Below, piece after piece: positions 45,135-53,318 of a DNA stretch of 64,000 nucleotides. The translations under genes and the position numbers were made by a program. Below the pieces are notes generated by a model. It did no database searches. It worked only from the letters and a program-made list of their open reading frames with translations, and was not told the DNA's origin. The DNA is from Teredinibacter haidensis (GTDB taxonomy: Bacteria > Pseudomonadota > Gammaproteobacteria > Pseudomonadales > Cellvibrionaceae). Each line of letters begins with the position of its first letter. The first letter of the stretch is position 1. The DNA is taken from assembly GCF_014211975.1 (NCBI RefSeq), contig NZ_CP060084.1:4833501-4897500 (forward strand). The letters run 5' to 3'.

Positions 45135-47234
45135 ATGAAAATAAATATAAAGGGTCTAAGCAGAAACTGGGCGACCTTAGTGTCGGCTTTAGCAGTTTCT
45201 TTGCTCGGCGGTTGTGGTGGTTCTGGGGCAGACGATGTCGCTTTTGACTATAATCCAGAAACGCTGATATCCGAAAATTCGTCAAATGAATACGTTGAAC
45301 CACCTCGTGCACCCGACGGTTTCAAGGTGATTTATTACGTGGATTCCGGGGATGGAACACCCGATAAACTCGAAGCACTGGAAACGTTTGGTACGCGTAG
45401 TAGTACTGAAGATCAAGCGTATGGCACCGATGCGGTAACTGGTTTTAAGTGGGGGTACACATCCGATACTGCTCAGTATTATTCGGATGGCAATCTTTAT
45501 GGCAGCATACGTGGAGATGAGCGTGACATTGCAGGCGAAGGTATTGAATATTCCTTTGAACTCGAAAATGGAAGCTATACGGTGGTGTTCGGCTTTAACG
45601 ACCCGTGGGACAGCGAAGGTCTTCGCCATGTAAGCCTCACCGCAGAGGATGTAGTGCTGGAAGAAGATTACTACATTCCCGTTGATGATGAATTCAAACG
45701 TTTTGATAGCGTCGAAGTTTCTGACGGCGTTCTCAATCTTGGGATCAAACGTAACATAGCCAATTCAGACCCAGAGGCCGATCCGCAAATTTCGTGGATA
45801 GAAATATGGGGCGAAACTGATGAGCAAGTGGCTGCACCTGCGGCAAAGTCATGGATCGTTGGTGACTTCCAGGTAGATGCTTGGAGCTTGTCGACTGCAC
45901 CGCAAATGACGCCGGTCGGAGACGATTGGTATGAGATGACTGTTCATTTTCAAGACGCTGGTGGTTTCAAATTCTTTGACCAAAATCAGTTTTTGAATGC
46001 AGATAACTGGGGTGTAGAGTCAGAAAATAGTACAACGATTACCTACTCGGACGACACTTTTCCCATCGTCGTTAGCGAGGCAGGTTACTACGATATTCGA
46101 TTCAATATTACCTCGCTGGTCTACACGATTACGACATCCGATCTTTCTGCTTTAGACCCTCAGAATGAAATGTTTGTGATTGGTGTTGGTTTTCCCCAGG
46201 AACCCGATATGAATTGGGATACTAGTAAAGCCATTCCTCTCATCAAAAACTTTCGTGGAATGGGTGAGCAAGTTTTTGGTATCGAAGGGTTGGAGTTTTC
46301 AGATGAAGTTGAATTGAAAATCATCAATGAGCGTAGCTGGGACGGCATGGATATCGGCTTTGTCAATGCCGCTGTTTACAACGAAACCGGCGCGGACTTT
46401 TTCTGGGGTGAAACGATTTCCGGTAGCGGTACACCAAACCTCGCTTACAGCGGCGCAGCGGGATTATATACATTAATTTTTGATTACGCCGCGAATCGAG
46501 CCACCTTGTTCAAGGGGCGTATGTATTTGGTGGGAGCAGGCTCTCTTGGTTCATGGGATGTTGGTCAAGCGGCAGAATTGGATCAGGTAGACAATGGTTG
46601 GTTCGAACTTTCACTTCGCTTTACCGCCGAGGAAAACCCCGAAGAGCTTGAAAAGCCCTATGGCGATTTCAAATTTGTTAGCGAACAAAGTTGGGACGCT
46701 GGCAATTTCGGACTGGTGGATCGGTCCATCAGCTTAATTGAAATGATAAATTCTGGATCAAGTGCAGGTATTCCTGCGCCTGCGCCCGGATACTACGTTC
46801 TTAGATTTAATCCTGAATCATTGGCGTACTCCATCACCGCTATAGATTTGGAAGCCAATCCTACACGCAGTGAAATGTTTATTGTCGGTAAGGGGTATGT
46901 CGATTATCCGGATCTGGATTGGTCGGTAGAAAATGCCATCCCTATGTCTCGTGATTTTCAGGAGCGGGGCGACTACGTATTTGGCCTCGAATGTCTGGAG
47001 TTTGGGAGTGCGGTGGACATGAAGTTTTTGGGCCAGTTGGGATGGGATGGATTAGACGCCGGCTTTGTTAATGGAGGAGAACAAACCGCTCCTCTGGTCG
47101 GGGTGAAAGCCGATGTCGTTGGAGATACTTCAGATTTGAAACTCATTGATCAGCCAGGGTTTTACGACGTGAGTTTTGACTACCTGATTAACCGAGTGAA
47201 CGTCATTCCTAATGCTTCAGGCGATTGTTTGTAA
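45135..47234 (+). CDS. Surface glycan-binding lipoprotein: N-terminal malectin/CBM-like domain plus four SusE/F-like repeats
   Basis: 699 residues with lipobox LLGGC (Cys27). Residues ~55-230 look like a malectin/CBM-type beta-sandwich (FKVIYYVDSGDG to ISWIEIWGE). Four SusE/SusF-type domains then start near residues 239, 345, 462 and 580. They alternate in form: domains 1 and 3 carry a W-phi-E-phi pattern (DDWYEMTVHF, NGWFELSLRF), while 2 and 4 share EMF(V/I)(I/V)G, then FG(I/L)E.LEF and SWDG(M/L)D.GFVN-like blocks, pointing to duplication of a two-domain unit. SusE/F lipoproteins of Bacteroidota bind oligosaccharides at the surface. The TonB receptor gene begins 96 nt downstream, so this is probably its binding partner. 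Confidence 0.75.
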   Translation: MKINIKGLSRNWATLVSALAVSLLGGCGGSGADDVAFDYNPETLISENSSNEYVEPPRAPDGFKVIYYVDSGDGTPDKLEALETFGTRSSTEDQAYGTDAVTGFKWGYTSDTAQYYSDGNLYGSIRGDERDIAGEGIEYSFELENGSYTVVFGFNDPWDSEGLRHVSLTAEDVVLEEDYYIPVDDEFKRFDSVEVSDGVLNLGIKRNIANSDPEADPQISWIEIWGETDEQVAAPAAKSWIVGDFQVDAWSLSTAPQMTPVGDDWYEMTVHFQDAGGFKFFDQNQFLNADNWGVESENSTTITYSDDTFPIVVSEAGYYDIRFNITSLVYTITTSDLSALDPQNEMFVIGVGFPQEPDMNWDTSKAIPLIKNFRGMGEQVFGIEGLEFSDEVELKIINERSWDGMDIGFVNAAVYNETGADFFWGETISGSGTPNLAYSGAAGLYTLIFDYAANRATLFKGRMYLVGAGSLGSWDVGQAAELDQVDNGWFELSLRFTAEENPEELEKPYGDFKFVSEQSWDAGNFGLVDRSISLIEMINSGSSAGIPAPAPGYYVLRFNPESLAYSITAIDLEANPTRSEMFIVGKGYVDYPDLDWSVENAIPMSRDFQERGDYVFGLECLEFGSAVDMKFLGQLGWDGLDAGFVNGGEQTAPLVGVKADVVGDTSDLKLIDQPGFYDVSFDYLINRVNVIPNASGDCL

Positions 47235-47330
47235 ACACTTATAGCTTAGCAATTGATTCGGTCGATAGACCTCCTAACGAATAATTATAAGAGGCAGATT
47301 TTTGCTCTGCTTTTTGGGAAGGATTTTAAA

Positions 47331-50141
47331 ATGAAATTGAAAAATTCAAAAAATATTGATAAAACGTCTCTATTTTGCGCGTCTTTGTTGTCGCTGAGTA
47401 TTTCCAATGTTTTGGCACAAGAAGCTAATCCAGATGACGCAGATGAATACGCAACTCTTGAAGAAGTATTTGTAACAGGCTATGTAAGCAGTTTAAAAAA
47501 GGGCATTGAGATAAAGCGGTCTTCGGATTCTATTGTCGATGCGATTGAGGCAGAAGATTTAGGTAAGTTTCCGGATGCAAACGTTGCTGAATCGTTACAG
47601 CGTGTAACGGGCGTTGCGATTGATCGATCCGGCGGGGAGGGCAACAAAGTCAGTGTTCGTGGCTTGGGGCCCGAGTTTAACATTGTGACTTTGAATAACC
47701 GCGTGTTACCGAATCCGGATGGGGCTCGCTCATTTAGCTTTGACGTATTGGCGTCGGAAATGATTTCGGGCGCAGAAGTCTATAAGACTTCGCAGGCGGG
47801 TCTTTCTGACGGTGGTATTGGTGCAGTCATTAACGTAAGCACATTTAAACCTCTTAATCTCACTCCGGGGCTCAGTGGCGCGGCTTCGATTAAAGGTATG
47901 CACGAAGAGCTAACAGAAGAAATTACTCCCCAGTTTTCAGGTTTAGTAAATTACACCAATGATGATAGAACTTTTGGTGTGGTAACGTCCATTGCGTACC
48001 AGAAACGTGATGCGCGATTTGATGAGGCGTCAACCAGTGGTGGTTGGGTGCAGAATAGTTTTGACCTGGATGGGAATGGAGCGAGCGAATTGCAAGCTTG
48101 GGCGCCGAAGGGTATAGGTTATCGAGTCGAGCTTTCCGAAAGAGAGCGCACTAGCGGGCTTGTTGTTGCACAGTGGGCGCCGGATGAAAGCCTTACTTTG
48201 ACAGCAGATTTGCTGTATTCAGAATATGAAATTCAGTCTGATAAAAATCAGGTAGCACACTGGTGGGCAACAACCAACAACAATACTGCTGGGCCGGGTA
48301 GTGTTAAGGTTGATGAAGACGGTACCGTGGTTTTTTGGCAGGGGCATGCCGCGCCGACGGAATTTGTCCATTCAACCAGTAACCGCCCTACGACCACCTA
48401 TATGTCTGGTTTCAACGTGGAGAAAGTGTTTGACAATGACTCGGCCTTAACACTGGATGTTTCCCACGCTAAAGCGAAGAACGATGCGGGGGGGACTCAG
48501 AGCTACGCTGTATCCGGTTTTAGAAATACCACAGAGAGTTCATCCATATTTGAAATACGCCCCGGGGATACGGTTCCATCACTTACCTTTCCTACTTTTG
48601 ATCCGGACACTGATTCCTATACCGATGAATTCACATCTAACCCTCCAGAGCTTACCGACGCTGCGTTACTTGGCAATCACTTTATGGTAGTGGAAGGCGA
48701 TGATAACGAAGACACCATTAACGCTGTAACCTTGGATTGGAATATGCCTCTGGAGTGGAGCGTTGTCTCTGCGGTAAAGGCAGGAACATTTTTTAGTGAT
48801 AGGGAATTTCAACGTACACGTTTACGAAGTTCGGATATGGCCAACAACGGCACTTCCACGGGATTCAATGATGATATTCCCGATAGTATCGGTACTCTTG
48901 TGACGGTAGATAACTTTCTTCCAAATGCGACAGGTAATTTTCCTCTGGCCTGGCTGACAACGGATAACCAAGCGCTACGCGACTACTATGAATCAGCTGA
49001 TTTTGTTAAAAATGGTGAGTTCTATAATCAGCGGGTGGATGAAAATGGTGATCCGATAGCTGCTTTGGATTACACGCCGAATGTTGAGCTATCTAATAGC
49101 CCAGGCGTTTCGGAAGAAAAAATGGGTCTCTATGTTGCTATCGATCTGGAAGGCGAAATTGCAGATAAATCTTGGAGCGGTAATTTTGGTATTCGTGCGG
49201 TAGAAACCAACCAGGTTTCTTCGGGATGGGGTGAGGAAATTCTTAGTATTGAACCTAATCCAGATGACCCAACGATTAGTATTGTAACCAAAGATGTAGC
49301 CAAGCCAATGACGGTTTCCAACGATTATGTGAATGTCTTGCCGTCGTTCAACTTCAAGTTAGATCTGCTGAATGATGTTGATGTTCGGTTCGCCGCTTCG
49401 CAAACAATAACGCGGCCCGAATTGGGACGAGTTGGTGTCGATGCAGGCATTAATACTCGACCAGGTGCTTTCTCTATTTCCGGTGGCAACCCCTATCTGA
49501 AGCCTTACAAGTCGACCAACTTCGATTTAGCGGTTAACTACTATATGAACGATTCTGCCTACTTCGGCGTTGCTTATATGGATAAGAGTATCGCAGACTT
49601 CATTACCACTGCCTCACTTCAAACCGTGATTGCAGGGGAAGATTTTGTTGAAACTCGACCGTTTAATGTTGAAGAGGCTAGCATTCAAGGGCTTGAAATA
49701 GCGACCCACTATTTGTTCGAATCTCTTCCTGGCTTGCTAAGCGGTCTGGGTGTGCAGTTTAACTACACCTTTGTCGATAGTGATTCAGATTATCGACAAG
49801 AAGAAGGGTCTGGAGTTTTTGGTATTGAAGGTTTGTCCGACACCGCGAACTTTATCGCCAGCTACGAGTACGGTCCGGTTCAATTCCGAGCATCCTATAA
49901 TTGGCGCGATAAGTTTTTGTCAACCGTATCAAATGGTGAAATGGAACCTGTTTACGTGGGTGAATATGGTCAGTGGGACATGAGCTTTAGTTATGCAATT
50001 AACGAAATTGTTACGGTGTTTGGTGAGGGAATTAACGTCACCGGTGAAGCGAACCGTAGTTATGTGAGAATTGAAAACCGTCTCCAGGATTATACTTATA
50101 CCGGCACTCGACTAGCCATAGGTGTTAGAGCTAAGTTTTAA
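47331..50141 (+). CDS. TonB-dependent oligosaccharide receptor (TIGR01782/Xanth-Caul type)
   Basis: 936 residues from ATG 47331, behind GGAAGGA; the longer frame to 47253 lacks support. Signal peptide ends VLAQEA. A TonB box-like EEVFVTGY is followed by the plug with the type-specific block LGKFPDANVAESLQRVTGV and GGEGNKVSVRGLGPEFN, then a barrel ending in a terminal aromatic (GVRAKF). No STN domain, so it transports without a sigma-regulator link of its own. Receptors of this subgroup sit in carbohydrate loci of Xanthomonas, Caulobacter and Alteromonadales-like bacteria and import oligosaccharides across the outer membrane. The neighbouring SusE/F-like lipoprotein and downstream uronate enzymes suggest an arabinogalactan-derived ligand. 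Confidence 0.9.
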   Translation: MKLKNSKNIDKTSLFCASLLSLSISNVLAQEANPDDADEYATLEEVFVTGYVSSLKKGIEIKRSSDSIVDAIEAEDLGKFPDANVAESLQRVTGVAIDRSGGEGNKVSVRGLGPEFNIVTLNNRVLPNPDGARSFSFDVLASEMISGAEVYKTSQAGLSDGGIGAVINVSTFKPLNLTPGLSGAASIKGMHEELTEEITPQFSGLVNYTNDDRTFGVVTSIAYQKRDARFDEASTSGGWVQNSFDLDGNGASELQAWAPKGIGYRVELSERERTSGLVVAQWAPDESLTLTADLLYSEYEIQSDKNQVAHWWATTNNNTAGPGSVKVDEDGTVVFWQGHAAPTEFVHSTSNRPTTTYMSGFNVEKVFDNDSALTLDVSHAKAKNDAGGTQSYAVSGFRNTTESSSIFEIRPGDTVPSLTFPTFDPDTDSYTDEFTSNPPELTDAALLGNHFMVVEGDDNEDTINAVTLDWNMPLEWSVVSAVKAGTFFSDREFQRTRLRSSDMANNGTSTGFNDDIPDSIGTLVTVDNFLPNATGNFPLAWLTTDNQALRDYYESADFVKNGEFYNQRVDENGDPIAALDYTPNVELSNSPGVSEEKMGLYVAIDLEGEIADKSWSGNFGIRAVETNQVSSGWGEEILSIEPNPDDPTISIVTKDVAKPMTVSNDYVNVLPSFNFKLDLLNDVDVRFAASQTITRPELGRVGVDAGINTRPGAFSISGGNPYLKPYKSTNFDLAVNYYMNDSAYFGVAYMDKSIADFITTASLQTVIAGEDFVETRPFNVEEASIQGLEIATHYLFESLPGLLSGLGVQFNYTFVDSDSDYRQEEGSGVFGIEGLSDTANFIASYEYGPVQFRASYNWRDKFLSTVSNGEMEPVYVGEYGQWDMSFSYAINEIVTVFGEGINVTGEANRSYVRIENRLQDYTYTGTRLAIGVRAKF

Positions 50142-50189
50142 ATTAACGGATAGCTGCGCTTTTTAATAGGCCTGTTATTCATCCTTCAA

Positions 50190-50228
50190 TTGGGCGCTAT
50201 TCGTTTTCGAGCAGCGCCCAATTTATTT
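50190..50228 (+). terminator. Intrinsic terminator after TonB receptor gene
   Basis: Nine-bp perfect stem TTGGGCGCT / AGCGCCCAA with a 14-nt loop, followed by TTTATTT. Confidence 0.85.
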
Positions 50229-50327
50229 AGAAAAGCTGAATATTTACTGTGTTGTGTGAATTAAATTCTATGTGGTAGAAGTTAAATTGGGTGGCGGGCG
50301 TTTCGCGCTTAAAAAAATTATAAATTG

Positions 50328-51563
50328 ATGAAAATGGTAATAAAAAATATAGTTGGTTCTTGCCTGCTGCTGATTTTAGTGAGTAATGCTCACGCTGATG
50401 AAAATAAAGCCGCAATGAGCGACAGGCAGTATTGGGTGAATTTGGCGTATCAGCTATCGGAACCGGTATTAAAAAACATGGCTGAAAATGCTCTGGTCAA
50501 GCGCATGCCTGTGGAATTGAGCCCTACCTGGGACGGACGTCGTAAGGATGTGGTCTATATGGAAGCGTTCGGCCGCCTTATGGCGGGCCTTGCGCCATGG
50601 CTGGCCCTGCCCGATGATAAAACGAATGAGGGGCGAAAGCGTAAGCGGTTGAGACAGTGGGCGTTGCAAAGTTATGTTCATGCGGTGGATCCGGAAAGCA
50701 ACGACTATTTTCTTTGGGATAAAGAAGGCCAGGTATTAGTTGATGCGGCTTATATAGCCAATAGTTTTTTACGAGCACCCGAAGCGTTATGGGATCCTTT
50801 GGATGCGTTGACCAAGCAGCGTTACATTGAGCGCTTCAAAAGCTTGCGTCGGGTAGATCCACCCTACACAAACTGGCTGATGTTTTCTGCCATGATTGAA
50901 GCCTTCCTGCTGTCCATCGATGAAGATTATGACGCATTTCGAATCCATATGGCGATTCGGAAAGTGGAGGAGTGGTACGTAGGGGATGGTCTTTATGCGG
51001 ATGGAGAGCAATTCGCCCTGGACTATTACAATAGTTATGTTATTCAGCCCATGTTTGTTGAGGTTCTACAGGTGTTGGTCGAAAATAAAATCATCGTTGA
51101 CGAAGCGACATTAACGATGGCTCAAAATCGTATGAAACGCTACGCGATATTTCTGGAGAGACTCATCTCTCCCGAAGGTTCCTACCCCGTTTTCGGTCGC
51201 TCGATCACCTACCGTATGGCGGCATTTCAGCCCTTATCTTTATTGGCTCTGAAGGATCAACTTCCGCAAGTGTTATCTGAAGGCCAGATTCGTGCTGCGC
51301 TTACCGCTGTGATGAAGCGTATGTTTTCTCGCTCAGATAATACAGATCAAAATGGGTTTTTACGGCTTGGCTTTGTTGGTCATCAACCGGATCTTGCCGA
51401 TTGGTATACCAATAACGGCAGTCTCTACATGACGTCCCTGGTATTTCTCCCTTTAGGCTTACCTGAAAAACATTTTTTTTGGCAGGCAGTAGCAGAAGAC
51501 TGGACGTCGAAAAAGGCGTGGTCTGGTAACTTATTTCCCAGAGATGACGCGATTAGTTTCTAA
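50328..51563 (+). CDS. DUF2264 family protein, exported; candidate beta-glucuronidase-type enzyme
   Basis: 411 residues from ATG 50328 with a Sec signal peptide (ending NAHA, about residue 23). It has the all-helical (alpha/alpha)6-type pattern of DUF2264, with family blocks GRLMAGLAPWLAL, YTNWLMFSAMIEAFLL and DGLYADGEQFALDYYNSYVI and a late GSLYMTSLVFLPLGLP. I recall that CAZy family GH154 (beta-glucuronidases found with arabinogalactan loci) is built on DUF2264-like proteins; this needs checking. It starts a run with kduD, kduI, the BNR_4-GH105 gene and DUF4861, supporting action on glucuronate-containing side chains, probably in the periplasm. Catalytic residues are not assigned. Confidence 0.8.
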   Translation: MKMVIKNIVGSCLLLILVSNAHADENKAAMSDRQYWVNLAYQLSEPVLKNMAENALVKRMPVELSPTWDGRRKDVVYMEAFGRLMAGLAPWLALPDDKTNEGRKRKRLRQWALQSYVHAVDPESNDYFLWDKEGQVLVDAAYIANSFLRAPEALWDPLDALTKQRYIERFKSLRRVDPPYTNWLMFSAMIEAFLLSIDEDYDAFRIHMAIRKVEEWYVGDGLYADGEQFALDYYNSYVIQPMFVEVLQVLVENKIIVDEATLTMAQNRMKRYAIFLERLISPEGSYPVFGRSITYRMAAFQPLSLLALKDQLPQVLSEGQIRAALTAVMKRMFSRSDNTDQNGFLRLGFVGHQPDLADWYTNNGSLYMTSLVFLPLGLPEKHFFWQAVAEDWTSKKAWSGNLFPRDDAISF

Positions 51564-51611
51564 TTGTGTGTTTACCTTTATTTCGAATATTCCGGTAGGA
51601 AAAAACTAAAA

Positions 51612-52379
51612 ATGATTATTCCTGAATTGTTTAGCCTGGTAGGAAAAACGGCGCTTGTTACTGGGGCCAGTCGAGGTCTTGGTCAAAAAATTGCGGAAGG
51701 TTTAGCAATGGCGGGTGCAGAGGTGATTTGTAGCAGTAGTCGCGATGGTGGATGTGATCGAACGTTGGATATTATTCAGGCGTGCGGAGGTAAAGGATTT
51801 AGCTTTTGCGCCAATTTAAATAGTGACGGCGACGTGCGTTCAATGATTAAGAGTGTATTTGCCGCCGATCATCGAATCGACATACTGGTTAATGTTGGTG
51901 GAACTATTTTCCGTAGTCCCGCCGTTGAATACCCCTATCACGAATGGCAAAACGTTCTTAGGGTGAATCTCGATGCAAGTTTTTTACTCGCTCAGGCCGT
52001 TGCCCCGGAAATGATTAAACGGCAGCAGGGGAAAATTATTAACATTGCTTCAATGTTGTCCTATACCGGCGGTATTACCGTACCTGCTTACACCGCCAGT
52101 AAACATGCGATAGCGGGCTTGACCAAAGCTCTCGCGAATGAATGGGGGGAACATAATATTCAGGTTAACGCTATTGCGCCAGGGTACTTTCGAACCGATA
52201 ACACGCAAGCCTTACAGGACGATAGAACGCGCAACTCCGAAATTGAAAAACGTATTCCAGCGGGTCGTTGGGGAGAGCCAAGTGATTTGCAGGGCGCGGC
52301 TATTTTTCTGGCTTCGCATGCTAGTGATTATGTGAATGGCCATATTCTGGCTGTTGATGGCGGCTGGCTGGCTCGCTAA
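51612..52379 (+). CDS. kduD: 2-dehydro-3-deoxy-D-gluconate 5-dehydrogenase (KduD-type SDR)
   Basis: 255 residues from ATG 51612 (AGGA 11 nt upstream). Classic short-chain dehydrogenase: cofactor loop TGASRGLG near residue 20, a NVGG in place of the usual NNAG, catalytic Ser and Tyr-x-x-x-Lys in IASMLSYTGGITVPAYTASK, and the C-terminal NGHILAVDGGW. The start MIIPELFSLVGKTALVTGAS strongly resembles KduD. It reduces DKII to 2-keto-3-deoxygluconate with NAD(P)H in the cytoplasm. It is 48 nt downstream of the DUF2264 gene and 45 nt upstream of kduI, its partner in the 4,5-unsaturated uronate pathway. Confidence 0.88.
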   Translation: MIIPELFSLVGKTALVTGASRGLGQKIAEGLAMAGAEVICSSSRDGGCDRTLDIIQACGGKGFSFCANLNSDGDVRSMIKSVFAADHRIDILVNVGGTIFRSPAVEYPYHEWQNVLRVNLDASFLLAQAVAPEMIKRQQGKIINIASMLSYTGGITVPAYTASKHAIAGLTKALANEWGEHNIQVNAIAPGYFRTDNTQALQDDRTRNSEIEKRIPAGRWGEPSDLQGAAIFLASHASDYVNGHILAVDGGWLAR

Positions 52380-52424
52380 AGACGATTAAAAACTAATCTT
52401 GAACGACATTGTTGAGATAAAACC

Positions 52425-53267
52425 ATGACCACAGAATGTGAAAATCGTTATGCCGTAGGCCCCAACGAAGCAATGGCCTTCGATACCCAACAGTTAAGGC
52501 AGGCTTTTCTCTCCGAAAACCTGATGCAGGTTGATAAAGTCGTGTGGCTGTATACCCACTATGAACGATTTATGGTGGGTGGCATCGTGCCCGTCTCCAA
52601 AATATTATCGCTTGAAACGCTAGATGCATTAAAAGCCGAATCGTTTCTCTGCCGACGCGAATTGGGCATTATTAATGTTGGTGGCGTAGGCCGAGTGGTC
52701 GCCGACGGGGTAAGCTATGAACTTGACTACAAAGACGCACTCTACCTCGGGAGCGGAACGCAGCAGGTGAGCTTTGAAAGTAAGAGTGATCAAAACCCTG
52801 CGCGTTTTTATCTGAATTCAGCACCCGCACATAAAAAATGTCCTAATAAATTTGTCGCTAAGCGTGATGCAAATGTGTTGGCGCTAGGCAGTTTGGAGAC
52901 CTCCAATGAGCGTACGGTCAACCAACTCATAATTAATGGGGTGGTTGAAACGTGTCAGTTGCAAATGGGGATTACTGAGCTTAAGCCCGGTAGTGTTTGG
53001 AACACCATGCCTGCGCATCAACATGACCGGCGTAATGAAGTGTATTTTTATTTTGAAGTTTCGGGCGGGCAGTCGGTTTGTCACTTTATGGGAGAACCCC
53101 ACGAAACTAGGCATATTTGGGTTCAGAATGAACAGGCGGTTGTCTCACCTCCATGGTCAATTCACTCAGGTTCTGGGACGCAGCATTACAGTTTTATTTG
53201 GGGGATGGCGGGCGAGAACCTGGATTATAGCGATATGGATTTTTTTCAGCCTCACGAATTGAAATAG
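52425..53267 (+). CDS. kduI: 5-dehydro-4-deoxy-D-glucuronate isomerase (KduI)
   Basis: 280 residues, the usual KduI length. Bicupin fold with a zinc site visible in NTMPAHQHDRRNEVYFYFE (His, His, Glu) and a further His in the C-terminal cupin. The N-terminal GIVPVSKILSLETL and FLCRRELGIINVGG blocks are family hallmarks. KduI isomerises the open form of 4,5-unsaturated uronate to DKII, which KduD reduces. In this locus the substrate would come from the GH105 half of the downstream gene. No other uronate isomerase is visible in the window. Confidence 0.95.
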   Translation: MTTECENRYAVGPNEAMAFDTQQLRQAFLSENLMQVDKVVWLYTHYERFMVGGIVPVSKILSLETLDALKAESFLCRRELGIINVGGVGRVVADGVSYELDYKDALYLGSGTQQVSFESKSDQNPARFYLNSAPAHKKCPNKFVAKRDANVLALGSLETSNERTVNQLIINGVVETCQLQMGITELKPGSVWNTMPAHQHDRRNEVYFYFEVSGGQSVCHFMGEPHETRHIWVQNEQAVVSPPWSIHSGSGTQHYSFIWGMAGENLDYSDMDFFQPHELK

Positions 53268-53318
53268 TTCGTTTATAAATTTTTTGATTTTTTTCGAAGT
53301 AAACAATGTCGGAGTTTG

